From Macrophomina tecta (Eukaryota > Ascomycota > Dothideomycetes > Botryosphaeriales > Botryosphaeriaceae): 64,000 nt of DNA. Both the position numbers and the translations under genes were made by a program. Where the stretch lies: NCBI GenBank assembly GCA_024180945.1, contig JAKSGN010000035.1:372001-436000 (forward strand), read 5' to 3'. Every line of letters begins with the position of its first letter. Position 1 is the first letter of the stretch. Shown in pieces: positions 31,300-40,907 of the stretch. The notes beneath the pieces were generated by a model, which saw nothing but the letters and a program-made list of their open reading frames with translations, did not search any database and was not told the DNA's origin.

Positions 31300-33514
31300 T
31301 TACATGATGTCTTCAAAGGAAGAACCATCTTCGTCAAAATGGTCCGAGTTGGAGTCGGACTCAGAGCTCATGTAATCCTCTTCGCTATCGTAGTTGGAGT
31401 CGTCCGCTGGTGAAAACGCGCTTGAATCAAGCTCAAGTTCGCCATCCGATATCTTCTCCATATCTTCAAAGACCTTACCAATATGCCAGTCGGTGACGAT
31501 GAACACCACACCAACTTCGCGGAACTTCGATCCCACTTCCAAGATGCACTTGTCCAGACCGTGGCGTCTAAAGTCCATCAGACGCTTCAGGGTGAAAGAA
31601 CGCAGATTCAGCAGCTGCCCTTGGTTGAAGATGTCATAGAACAGAGTAATCCAGAGTTTGAACCTGGCCTCCATCTCCGTGTTGCAGTCTACGACGATTG
31701 ATTCCACCGATGGTGGGAAAATATTGACCTTGCTTCCCCTGAAACTGCCATACGCTATGGAGCCGTCCAGTAAGTCATAGGCAATCTCACATGCTTCAGT
31801 TTCGTGAAACCTTTGAGCGTACCAAGCTGGTCGTATACGAGGCTTCTTCTGCGTCTCAGAATTTCGAGGCTCTTAATTGACTGCCGCTGAAAGAGAACAA
31901 GATCTATGAGTCCGCGAACTCCTACGTCATCGAAAGCCCTTTGGGGAAGGTCAAATATGGTCGCGAAGGACTTCAAAGTCCTGCAAGCATGGAACAGGCT
32001 GCGCAGGAAATTTAGTCCTAAGCCAGGCGCGTTGAATTCAAGCCTTTCCACGATAGAAGACGCGAACTTGAAATGTGGCCGAAGTTCTAGGAACGGATCT
32101 CTCACGAGGTCCGGCGGAGTGCTGTAAACTGAGAGTTTTTGCATAGAAGGCAAAGAAATGACAGTGCGTACAACCGCCGCCAAGTCTTCGACCTTCATCG
32201 CGTTACCTGGCATGTCGAAGGTGATATGACGGAGTTTACTTAGCGGGAGCTTACTGTCAGGCGGCTGGAGTCTTGTTTCAAGCTTGCGTGGGAGCTTTTC
32301 CAGGTACCAAAATGTCCATTTGAATTGCGAGCGCAAGTTGTAACCGATGGTCAGCATAGTCAGGACCTCCAGATTTTGGAGCTGAGAAAGCAAAACGGGA
32401 TTTTCGGCGTCTTTCCTGGGATTAGTGCTGTTGCAGAACGAGCCTACCCAGTCAGACCTAGTCTCGGAGTCCTCAATAGGGAGTAATTCCGCTTTCGGCA
32501 GCAGTTTGTCGTATATGTCGTCTAACGCACCCTCGTCTGCGTACGTGCCAACCTGCAAACCGTCAACCCAAGTTCCTTTCACGTGAGTGGCCACTTCGGA
32601 GCTCGATGTTGTGTAATCGACATACCGCAACCGGCGGCTTGGAATGGAAGTCCCCAGGGATACTTTGAACAGAAGTGGCTTGGCAAGACCGCAGAACCGC
32701 TTAAGTGCCGAAGTGCTGTCAACCCTTTAGCTATGCTTCGCCTTTCGCGACCTCATAGACGGATAGACATTGAAAATTCGTCGAACGGCTCGTCGACGAA
32801 GTCAAATAGATCGAAATAATTGGAAATTTTGACTAACAATATATCCGGAAGACGATCGATCGAACTTGGGGTTCCGGGAAGAGCTGATGGCAGCTGAGGG
32901 GCCGACGGAAGCCGCTGTGCAGGTAATACGTGGTGCGCTTCTTGACCATATACCGCTTCACCTATGTCGGTTTCGACCGATTCTTTAGCATCCATATCTA
33001 AGCAATCAGTTTCCAAAGCTTCTTCGTTGCTTTCATCATCGTCGTCGTCTTCGACGAACCCATGAAACTCAACGTTGAAGTCTGCGTTCTCCATTATGGA
33101 CTCGATGGGATCGAAATACTCGCATCTGCGAGAGTGATGGGTTGTGAGTCGAAGTGCCAAGAGGTTTGGCAGTTTCTTCTCCAGACAGTTTCGCGCGACC
33201 CCCGTAAGAAACGGAAGTAAATGAGTGACATCGCGTCCTACTGGCAACTCTTCTGGTCCTACCAAATCTTCCCAAGCCATGTGCCCATGGATTGTAAAAC
33301 CATCGCAAATGATTTCGAGCTCGTCCAATGATTCTGGAAAGGTATCTGCCAGCATCTCGCGGCCAAGGTCCCTCGGAGCAATAGAGAAGTCCCCGTTCAA
33401 ATCCTCCCCGTCCAGATCATCAGGAATGCCAGTGAGAAAGAACCCTTCGACCTTGAAATACTTGCGATTTTTGAAATCTGTAAAGAATCCGAGGCGTGGA
33501 CTTCCCCCACGCAT
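31300..33514 (-). pseudogene. degraded duplicate of the double F-box gene at 33837-37229
   Basis: Three consecutive minus-strand frames (33514-32753, 32630-31755, 31707-31300) follow the intact neighbour in order. The first has VEGFFLTGIPDDL and FPESLDELEIICDGF where the neighbour has IPGFFLTGIPRLR and FPDTLEELEIDCEGL. It then continues through the linker into a second F-box (SIDRLPDILLVKISNYFD versus SNILDLPSELLMEIMSYLD). A stop follows, then LKRFCGLAKPLLF (neighbour SKRFCDVARPIMY), LRR-like text and a frameshift near 31745, before NIFPPSVESIVVDC (neighbour DLFPPSLEKLVIDG). The first F-box and most of module 1 are missing. Two or three frame breaks plus the 5' truncation indicate a pseudogene of a direct tandem duplicate, although the long open segments suggest fairly recent decay. 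Confidence 0.8.
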
Positions 33515-33836
33515 CTTGACGGCACCTTCCTATAGTGTAAGGCTGTTCTCTACGAACAGTTCGGCTTGCTCGATCACGGAACTGCGTGTTGGCAGGTGGC
33601 AGAATATGGACTTTATAGTCGAGTCATCTTCGAAAGTGTTGATGCCGACTTGCCATATGATGGAAAAGCTTTTCAGCACTTCGCAGGCTTTCACAAGTTA
33701 CCCCACGAATACTTCGTCTATATTCGCAGAAGTTTCAAGCATCTGATGTTAGTTTGTTGAGAGAAAGCTTTTTTCCTCAATGTCCGACGGATCACAAAGC
33801 TTCCGAGGCTAGACACTCAGCGTAAATCTCATCATC
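33515..33836. other. gap between duplicate F-box copies
   Basis: About 320 nt between the 5' break of the decayed copy and the stop of the intact gene. A short plus-strand open frame (about 33551-33760, VAEYGLYSRVIFESVDADL) looks protein-like but has no ATG and no recognised homologue. Confidence 0.35.
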
Positions 33837-36800
33837 TTAATCATCTGCATGGTCCAGGATCGCATCTCCGTGAGAGTCCGCATCACCGTCTTCGGAGCTC
33901 TCTTCCTCTAGCTCTTCGTCTAAATCTTCCCAGTCGTACGGTTCATCGGCGAAGCCCTCATCAGCAGACGAAACAGCCGAATCGTCCTCCAAATCGCCTG
34001 CCGCGACCGTCCGCAGATCACGAAAGAAGGTGCCTGCATCCCAAAACTCATTGACCCTGAACCGTACGCCCGCGCCGGCGAAGTAAGCCCCCGCCTCCAG
34101 AAAGGCGGCGTCTAACTTCCGCACCACCTCCTCTCTCACGTTGGTGAAGCAGATCGAGCGAAGATTGGGAAGCTTGTCGTTTCTGTGAACTTGCATAAAA
34201 GCCTCCAGCCACGTGTAGAAACTGCCCAGCACGGTTTCCCGTCCGTCGATTACTAGCTTCTCCAGAGAGGGAGGAAAGAGATCGACTCGCTCCGCCGGGT
34301 GATGGTCCTCGAAAACAATGTCGGAGCCCTCACCAAAAGGCAGCAAAAATCTTCCAGTGGTCCTGACGTACTTCAGGTGTGTGAACTCCTTCAAGGAGCC
34401 CAGCGAGCGGTAATCCATGGCGCTGTGCTCTATATGTCTCTCTTCCTCTATGTAGTCCTCACGGGGCGTGATGCTGAAACTCTCGAGGGTATTCTTGTGA
34501 AAACGAAGCATGTCGACGATCCCAGAGGCCTTGGTGTCTCTGATGCTCTTATCCGTAGTCAAAAATTCGTAACTGAAAGATTTGAGCACCTTGGGAGCTT
34601 CGATCAGTTGGCGTAAGATGGTGGGACCGGTCTGATAGATGTCCAGGTGAAGGTGCTCTACACCCGAGATCCGTTTTTCAGGCATGAGCCCATCCAGAAA
34701 GTGTAGTGGTCTACGACTCCAAAGGCCATCAATTCTGAACTCCTTCAGGGAAACGAGGGAAGGGGTCGTAATGAAGCGATAGAGGAATGGTGCAATGTCC
34801 CGGCAGGCGGGCTCCCTCTCGTCGCTGAACCTAAGCACTAAGTGTCGCAACTTCTTCCACGGGCTGGGAGACGCATATGCTCCCTGAGGGGAGATGATTG
34901 GCGCAAGGAAAAGCAGGGTCCAGAAGTAGTCATTCGTAATATCGCCGTCGTAGACCGCGAACGAGAGGGTCTCCAGATTAGGAACTTGTGTAAGGAGAAC
35001 AGGAATGTCGGCATCGGTCCTCTTATCACCGTCCTTAATTTGTCTCCGTGCTGCCAAAGCTTCCAGCCATTCTTCCTTGCGGCCCATTGTCATGCTTCTG
35101 GCTTTCGCCATAATCTCGCCGTAGTCCTCTTCCATCGGCCCAAATTGCGGCGGAGGCTCCTTCCTAAGTTTCCACTGCCACGGCGGATAGGCTGTTGTCA
35201 GAGCAACCTCTTTCACCAAAGCTGCCAAATGCGGATTGGCTATTATAGTATTGATGAACCTCAGCCGCCTCTCTGAATTGCCATTGTGCGTGACTGTCTG
35301 GTACATGATTGGCCGAGCAACGTCACAGAACCGCTTGGAAACACGGCAACACCGCGCGAGGGTCGCCAATCGCCAGGGAGCTGCAAGCGTGATACAGCCA
35401 TCCTCTTCAGACTGGTGGTAGTCCCCAAGATAACCAGTCGGGTCCAAATAACTCATTATCTCCATCAGAAGTTCGCTCGGCAGGTCAAGAATATTGCTTT
35501 TAGGATGACTTGGAGATGTCGGGGTCGTCGCATTCTGCACCCAAATATCTTCAACCGACGCTCCGTAGTCAGGGGCTCGCTCTTCTTTCTCTCGAGGCAC
35601 TACCGTGGCATCTTCTGCAAACCCACTAAACTCAAGTTTGATGTTCGCCTGGGTCACCGAAGCTTCGATGAGGTCAAAGAACTGTCGTGCAGCGGAGTAC
35701 TTAGCCCTCAATCGCAGAATCCGAAGATTTGGCAGCGCCCCACTGCTACATATGCTGACGAGTTTTTCCAAAAACGGAATGATGTAGGTCACATCACAGG
35801 CATTAGTCTTCTCTCTTGAAGGATCAATGGGGAGACCTTCGCAGTCGATCTCCAGCTCCTCCAATGTATCTGGGAATATGCGTACGCCATCAGTGAAATC
35901 AATGCTCTTTCTCGAGAAGGGTGAGCTGCGCTCCACGCGTGATCGCAACCGAGGAATTCCAGTGAGAAAAAAACCGGGGATTCTGAGCTTCTTTAGATGA
36001 GAAAAGTCCTTGAGTGATCCAATCGACTTCCACGGTGCGCTCCGACAGAGATGATCTTCCCAAACCCCGGCCTGACGATGGACGGTTAGCTCTAAAGTTT
36101 CAAGGCGATTTGGCTTGAGGCGGACGCCCTTCAAGATCTGTTGAGTGTCCCATGCAATCAAGTCTGGTAGGTTCCAGCTAAAGAAGAGATGCCTGATATT
36201 CACGCAAGCATTGAAGATGCTTGAGATAAGGCCTTTCGGTACGTCGGAATGAAGGAGTCGGAGTGTCTGAAGCGTGGCAGATCCGGGCCATTCTTTCATT
36301 GGCCCCACGTCATCAGCCTGTGGATGCCGGCAATCGATTTCCTGGATGCATGGAAGACGGATAAATTGGCTGACGAAAGTCGGGTCCAAGTCAAACGCCG
36401 TGAAGCATTTGTCTGCGCGAAAAGTCTGCAGCTGGCAGAAAGGGCCGCGTTCTTGGTGTCTATACCAGTTTTTTGTAGAGTGGGTTAACAAACGCAGAGT
36501 CCAGGGCATGTGGAGATCCCATCGTGCCTTGACACAGAACCGAAGCGTGGAAATTGCAGGAGTTATGGAGAAAAGGAAAGCCATCTCTGCGTCATCCGTA
36601 CCACTGTACAGAGCTTTCAGGAAAGCCTTCTTGTTGCTAATTTTGATCTGCGGGGCAATGTATCTGTAGATCTGCAACATTTCGACCGTAGCCGGGACCT
36701 TGTAGGGGCGGAAGAGGTAAGGATCTTCCTCGTATACCAGGTATCGCACTCGGGCGGCCAGATCGCGCCGTGTGGCTACCGTTCGGATGAACTGTCTCCT

Positions 36801-37229
36801 CACGCTTTGGATATTCAGCTCTCGAGGATATTCGTGCAGCAGCGGCTGGGCGAATTGGGCGATGCGCTTGGACACGAGACAGAGGTCTAACAGAACCTTA
36901 ACGGTCTCATTGCGTTCACGTGTAGTGCCCAAGTAGCTTTTATCCATACTGTGTTCCTGATCAAAATCGAGCGAGCATTCTTCAAGGTCGAGGAGGCTGA
37001 ATTGGTTCAAGACCTTGCAAAGCAGCTCGTCCGGCAAATCATGAATACTTGCCCACTGTGTCTGCTGAGGTTTCGGGGTACGCGACCACTGAATAGGATT
37101 TTTGCGTAGTCCGGCTTGCTGGCGTTTGTTTGCAACAATTTGGTCGCGTTCCAGGCGGCGTTTTCTCTCATACTGAAGCTGCCTGAATGATGGGATGTCT
37201 CGTCCGACGCGATCGAGGCGCATTGGCAT
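33837..37229 (-). CDS. F-box protein D with two complete F-box/LRR-like modules
   Basis: One uninterrupted 1130-aa frame contains two homologous modules in tandem. Module 1 has a basic N terminus, an F-box at about 58-140 (ASIHDLPDELLCKVLNQFS..LCLVSKRIAQFAQPLL), a RRQFIRTVATRRDLAARV block and leucine-rich segments to about 545. Module 2 repeats the order: F-box at about 575-650 (SNILDLPSELLMEIMSYLD..RCCRVSKRFCDVARPIM), RRLRFINTIIANPHLAALV, then leucine-rich segments (LRHLVLRFSD, FPPSLEKLVIDG) to the end. It closes in an acidic Glu/Asp tail. Most F-box proteins have one F-box; two in one chain could bring two Skp1 units or reflect fusion of neighbours. The decayed copy next door keeps the module 1/module 2 junction in frame, so the fusion is older than the duplication and not an assembly artefact. 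No intron was seen. Confidence 0.85.
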   Translation of the reverse strand: MPMRLDRVGRDIPSFRQLQYERKRRLERDQIVANKRQQAGLRKNPIQWSRTPKPQQTQWASIHDLPDELLCKVLNQFSLLDLEECSLDFDQEHSMDKSYLGTTRERNETVKVLLDLCLVSKRIAQFAQPLLHEYPRELNIQSVRRQFIRTVATRRDLAARVRYLVYEEDPYLFRPYKVPATVEMLQIYRYIAPQIKISNKKAFLKALYSGTDDAEMAFLFSITPAISTLRFCVKARWDLHMPWTLRLLTHSTKNWYRHQERGPFCQLQTFRADKCFTAFDLDPTFVSQFIRLPCIQEIDCRHPQADDVGPMKEWPGSATLQTLRLLHSDVPKGLISSIFNACVNIRHLFFSWNLPDLIAWDTQQILKGVRLKPNRLETLELTVHRQAGVWEDHLCRSAPWKSIGSLKDFSHLKKLRIPGFFLTGIPRLRSRVERSSPFSRKSIDFTDGVRIFPDTLEELEIDCEGLPIDPSREKTNACDVTYIIPFLEKLVSICSSGALPNLRILRLRAKYSAARQFFDLIEASVTQANIKLEFSGFAEDATVVPREKEERAPDYGASVEDIWVQNATTPTSPSHPKSNILDLPSELLMEIMSYLDPTGYLGDYHQSEEDGCITLAAPWRLATLARCCRVSKRFCDVARPIMYQTVTHNGNSERRLRFINTIIANPHLAALVKEVALTTAYPPWQWKLRKEPPPQFGPMEEDYGEIMAKARSMTMGRKEEWLEALAARRQIKDGDKRTDADIPVLLTQVPNLETLSFAVYDGDITNDYFWTLLFLAPIISPQGAYASPSPWKKLRHLVLRFSDEREPACRDIAPFLYRFITTPSLVSLKEFRIDGLWSRRPLHFLDGLMPEKRISGVEHLHLDIYQTGPTILRQLIEAPKVLKSFSYEFLTTDKSIRDTKASGIVDMLRFHKNTLESFSITPREDYIEEERHIEHSAMDYRSLGSLKEFTHLKYVRTTGRFLLPFGEGSDIVFEDHHPAERVDLFPPSLEKLVIDGRETVLGSFYTWLEAFMQVHRNDKLPNLRSICFTNVREEVVRKLDAAFLEAGAYFAGAGVRFRVNEFWDAGTFFRDLRTVAAGDLEDDSAVSSADEGFADEPYDWEDLDEELEEESSEDGDADSHGDAILDHADD

Positions 37230-39182
37230 TATGGCGGTGTATTGCAGGCGCAGCGCTGCAGAATCCTCGCTTTGCGGCTCTACTCAGCAGTCTGGGGTTG
37301 TGAAGGAGGGAATCACAAACTGCGCAAATGGCGGAGCATGGAGCTGCAGATTGTCGGGACACGCGGTTACGACAGAGGCACGCGTCGCTTAACTAAGCAG
37401 CGCATCACGTGCACGACATAATTTGGACACATCTGCATGCTTCCTGCTCCAAAACCTCGCGGTCGGTCTACGGGAGACGCGGGCGCGGTCTGATGGCGCC
37501 AGATTCGACCCTTCCCTCAACACAACCCATCGCCGCCCTTCTTCCACCCCTCCACGTGCCCAGACCGTCTGACCGCGCCTGTCGCGCCTCGTTCTATGAC
37601 GCATGGAAGCGAGTTTTGCTTGACGAAGCGTTCCAGGCTTTTTTCTTTTTTCTTTTTTTTTTTTTTTGCAATATGATCTCCGAGGCCTTCATGTGTCTGG
37701 CCTTTGAAATGCCCCCGAGGATATCATGTCCCTATTCTTCACCTGCTTACTACATTCAGGTTAGCGCCTTTCTGCACTCTGCACCGTGCAAGCCTCCGCG
37801 CACCCCAGTTCTTCAAGCCCCATCTTCACGCTCTCCACATGCCACACCTCAATGCACTCCAGCATGCATTCCTCTCTGCACTCTGACCTGCGCAGACTTC
37901 GGCGCTCCGCTTCAAGCTGTATGCGACGGAGCATGACTCCGGCATGGCTGGCTCTCTTTTTCTTACTTGCCCTCTACGCCAGCGTTACAATATCTCGCCT
38001 GCCCTCATGCCTGCCATCTCTATCTCCATCGTCGGTTTCGAATGCGTGCCCTCTCTGCTGTCGCAATGCGTCTTGAGTCGCCCTTCCGAAGCGCCCGTGC
38101 TTCGGCGACGACGAGCTATGCAACTGGCTCCGCTGAGACGCAGATGGCATTCCCTAAATCCAAAGCTACCTGCTCGAGCAAGGATGCCATCGACATGACT
38201 ACGCGGCGTTAAAGGCGGCTTCGACGCAGACCCCAGCGATAACAAGAAAGATGGTCTCGGGCTTCATTGCGGCAACGGCTGCCTCCTGGCGCCCTCATTT
38301 CAGCGACAACCCTTGCCCGCATGGCCCGAGGCGGCGCCCCCTCAGCGCGCTTTGGCCAGTTCAAAAGGCGGAGATTCCGCCTCAGCTTCTACCAGTTTGG
38401 TTCACTTACAGAAATGTCAAACCACCCAAGACGCAGGTTGACCAGTTGATGCCTTTGCGAATAACCCGGTAGGGCCTGTGATACCTATCCCCAGGCTTTC
38501 CCAAAGAATTCTTCGGACCCGCTTACTTGTCCGATTTGCATTATGTCTCGTGTTGAATCCAACGGAGCAAATAACAGGCCTCACATTAAGAGGTCCCATA
38601 ACCTATTCAGAAACCAGATGGACGAGTGAGCACATTTCCCAGAGGAACACCAACGCCTCATATCAGCAGTCTCCAACTGATACACCTTCTGAAGTTGAGC
38701 TGGCGCCACCGGCCGGGCCGGGCGGGCTCCTTCGCGCAACAGCAAAGAGAAATCATCGTCGCTGAAGCCCTGTATCAAGCTCGCAACAAAGGCGCCAACG
38801 CCAAGCGCATAGCTAGCCACGCAGCGCGCCAATAAATCGAAATTCGGTCAAAGGGCTAAGCCAGAATCGCGCCACAGATGATATTGCGATCAATACGTCA
38901 CAAGTGGTCTAGAGCAAGATTTCATGAATGTGCCATTAATGTGGAAATATTTCCGAAAATCGGACACCGACTCGGCACACTCTGGGCAGCTTCAAGCTCG
39001 GCAAGGACGAGCACCACCATCACGAGTTGCCGACAGAATTTGGACGGTTAAGTATGGTTCGAAATCTGCAATTAAATCTATCCTCAGCTTCTCAAGATCG
39101 TATCGGAAGCGATTTTGGGCACCCTACAATCCGCGTCATTGTGCTGAGCCGCCCCAAGAGATCCATGAACATTTTTGTGGAA
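37230..39182. other. gene-poor stretch upstream of F-box D
   Basis: Contains the F-box D promoter and further sequence without a convincing gene. Frames of 60-175 codons on plus (37409-38835) are Ser/Pro/Arg-rich, overlap and lack domains. A T-run lies at about 37640-37667. Confidence 0.4.
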
Positions 39183-39660
39183 TTATGATGGGAGAGCTTT
39201 AATGCTAGCCCGGAGCTGTTGGACCTTATTCGACTTTTGGTTCAGTTGTGCAATTGCCTTTAACTCAGAGGCAGCTGCGGCGTCCTTTTTGTCATGCCCT
39301 CCCGTAACTGACCATGCGTTTCCCCAGCTTCTCCTTCTGGTCCGCACAGAGGCTTTTAATGCGTTCTCTTTGCCTGTTGTAGTCTCAGTTAAGTGATTCG
39401 AATCTTTTAATGACTCCCTCCAGGTAGAACTACTTGACATTCGCTCAAGCTCAGCCTCGAGTTACTGGATATGGGAAATATCCTTGCTCACGCTCTCTTG
39501 CAGTTCAGCAAGCCTTCCGCAGCTCCTCTTCGCGGACATGAGGGGCAACATCACTCCTTTCCTTCCTCGATTTGTCGTAGAACTTCTTAAACTGCATGAC
39601 AGCATGACACTGCTCTGCATGTTCTGCCGCACATTATTTCTGTTAGCCAAACCGATATAA
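39183..39660 (-). pseudogene. probable coiled-coil gene remnant
   Basis: Minus-strand text has a coiled-coil look that continues across a stop: LAELQESVSKDISHIQ, stop, LEAELERMSSSSTWRESL, then ASELKAIAQLNQKSNKVQQL. A second frame upstream reads CHAVMQFKKFYDKSRKERSD. Heptad-like Leu/Ile spacing spanning a stop and a frame change suggests a decayed gene. I cannot name the family, and chance is possible. Confidence 0.3.
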
Positions 39661-40907
39661 GGTCCCGCCCCCGCGGGGAGGCATGCTGCGCGCGTGGACC
39701 TGTAGCGGCTGGGAGGTGTTAGGAGTTAGGAGGTTGTTTGGGCGAGTGTAGCTCCTGAGCCTTGCTGGGTAGACGTGGTTGGGTGAGGTTTGAAGGGTTC
39801 TGAGAGGCAGCAAGGAAGCTCTGGATGCTATATCATGTGTTAATGAGGGTGATGCATAGATGCGGTGAAACGGACGATAAGTAACAAAAGTATGAGGTGA
39901 AATGAGGCGAGAAGGGATCAAATGCTACGAATGCGAAGGATTTATGTTGGAACATAAATCAATCAATTCGCACTGAATCCAAGTGCGGCGTCGTGCTATT
40001 TTCGGTCCAACAATTTATAAAGGCAGGAGCTCCACACCCAACGCCGCAGGAATGACCATCCACGGCAGAAAGCGTTTAGGTTTAATGTCGGATTGTACTT
40101 CTGTAGCACCGAAGGGATGAATATTGCAAAATCATGTTACCTTCATTCGGGGAGAGTTGCTGTGAGAGTCCAAAACTCAGCGTCACAATCTTTCCCCGCG
40201 ATAGGAGTAGGCGCAGTTAGCTAAGAACACGTCACAAAGCAGCATCTTGATCACTCAAAGCACACACAAAAGTAAGCTCATCATCTTCCAAGAATGGAAA
40301 GTCGTACTTGCCCGCTTTTCTATGCCAGCGAAGAAGATATGTACAAGAAGCACCCCAGAAAAGGCAACAGAAAGGAAGGATCATGCTCGCATCTCGTCGT
40401 CAGAATCGAACCTTGTGAAAAGACACAACGAACGAAAAAGACGGACGAACAAAGCAAGAAATGGGATAACTCCTCGCAACCAAAGAATCGAATACGCGGC
40501 CAGGTGTTTGAAAAATGCTTTTCCAGGATTGTGCTGTTGTCGATGCTCTGATGATATGATGACATGATGTCTTTTTTTTGTCTGTAGATGTTTTTTTTTT
40601 TTGTTTGTCCTTTCGATTCTAGTTGCGTACTTCGCATGGGCCCAGCCCACCCAGAAGCAATCCATCCAAAAAAAAAAAAAAAAAAAAAAGAGTTTCACCT
40701 AAGTTTCATCCACAACCACCGTGCACATGTACGCGCACGGTCCGCTCCCGTACTCAGAAGGTCGGTCGACATGATGAGACTCAGGGGTCACTACGGCGCA
40801 CACGCGCCAGCGACCGTGCGCGCTTCTTCGGAGATGCGTAATTAATTCATGCAAAGAGAGACATTCTCCACATGTAACTCGGCATCTGTCGGCTTTTCGA
40901 ACTAGTT
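39661..40907. other. intergenic stretch with homopolymer runs
   Basis: Downstream of the Ser/Thr-rich repeat gene. It has T-runs at about 40572-40602 and an A-run of about 20 at 40670-40689. No gene is supported. Confidence 0.45.
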
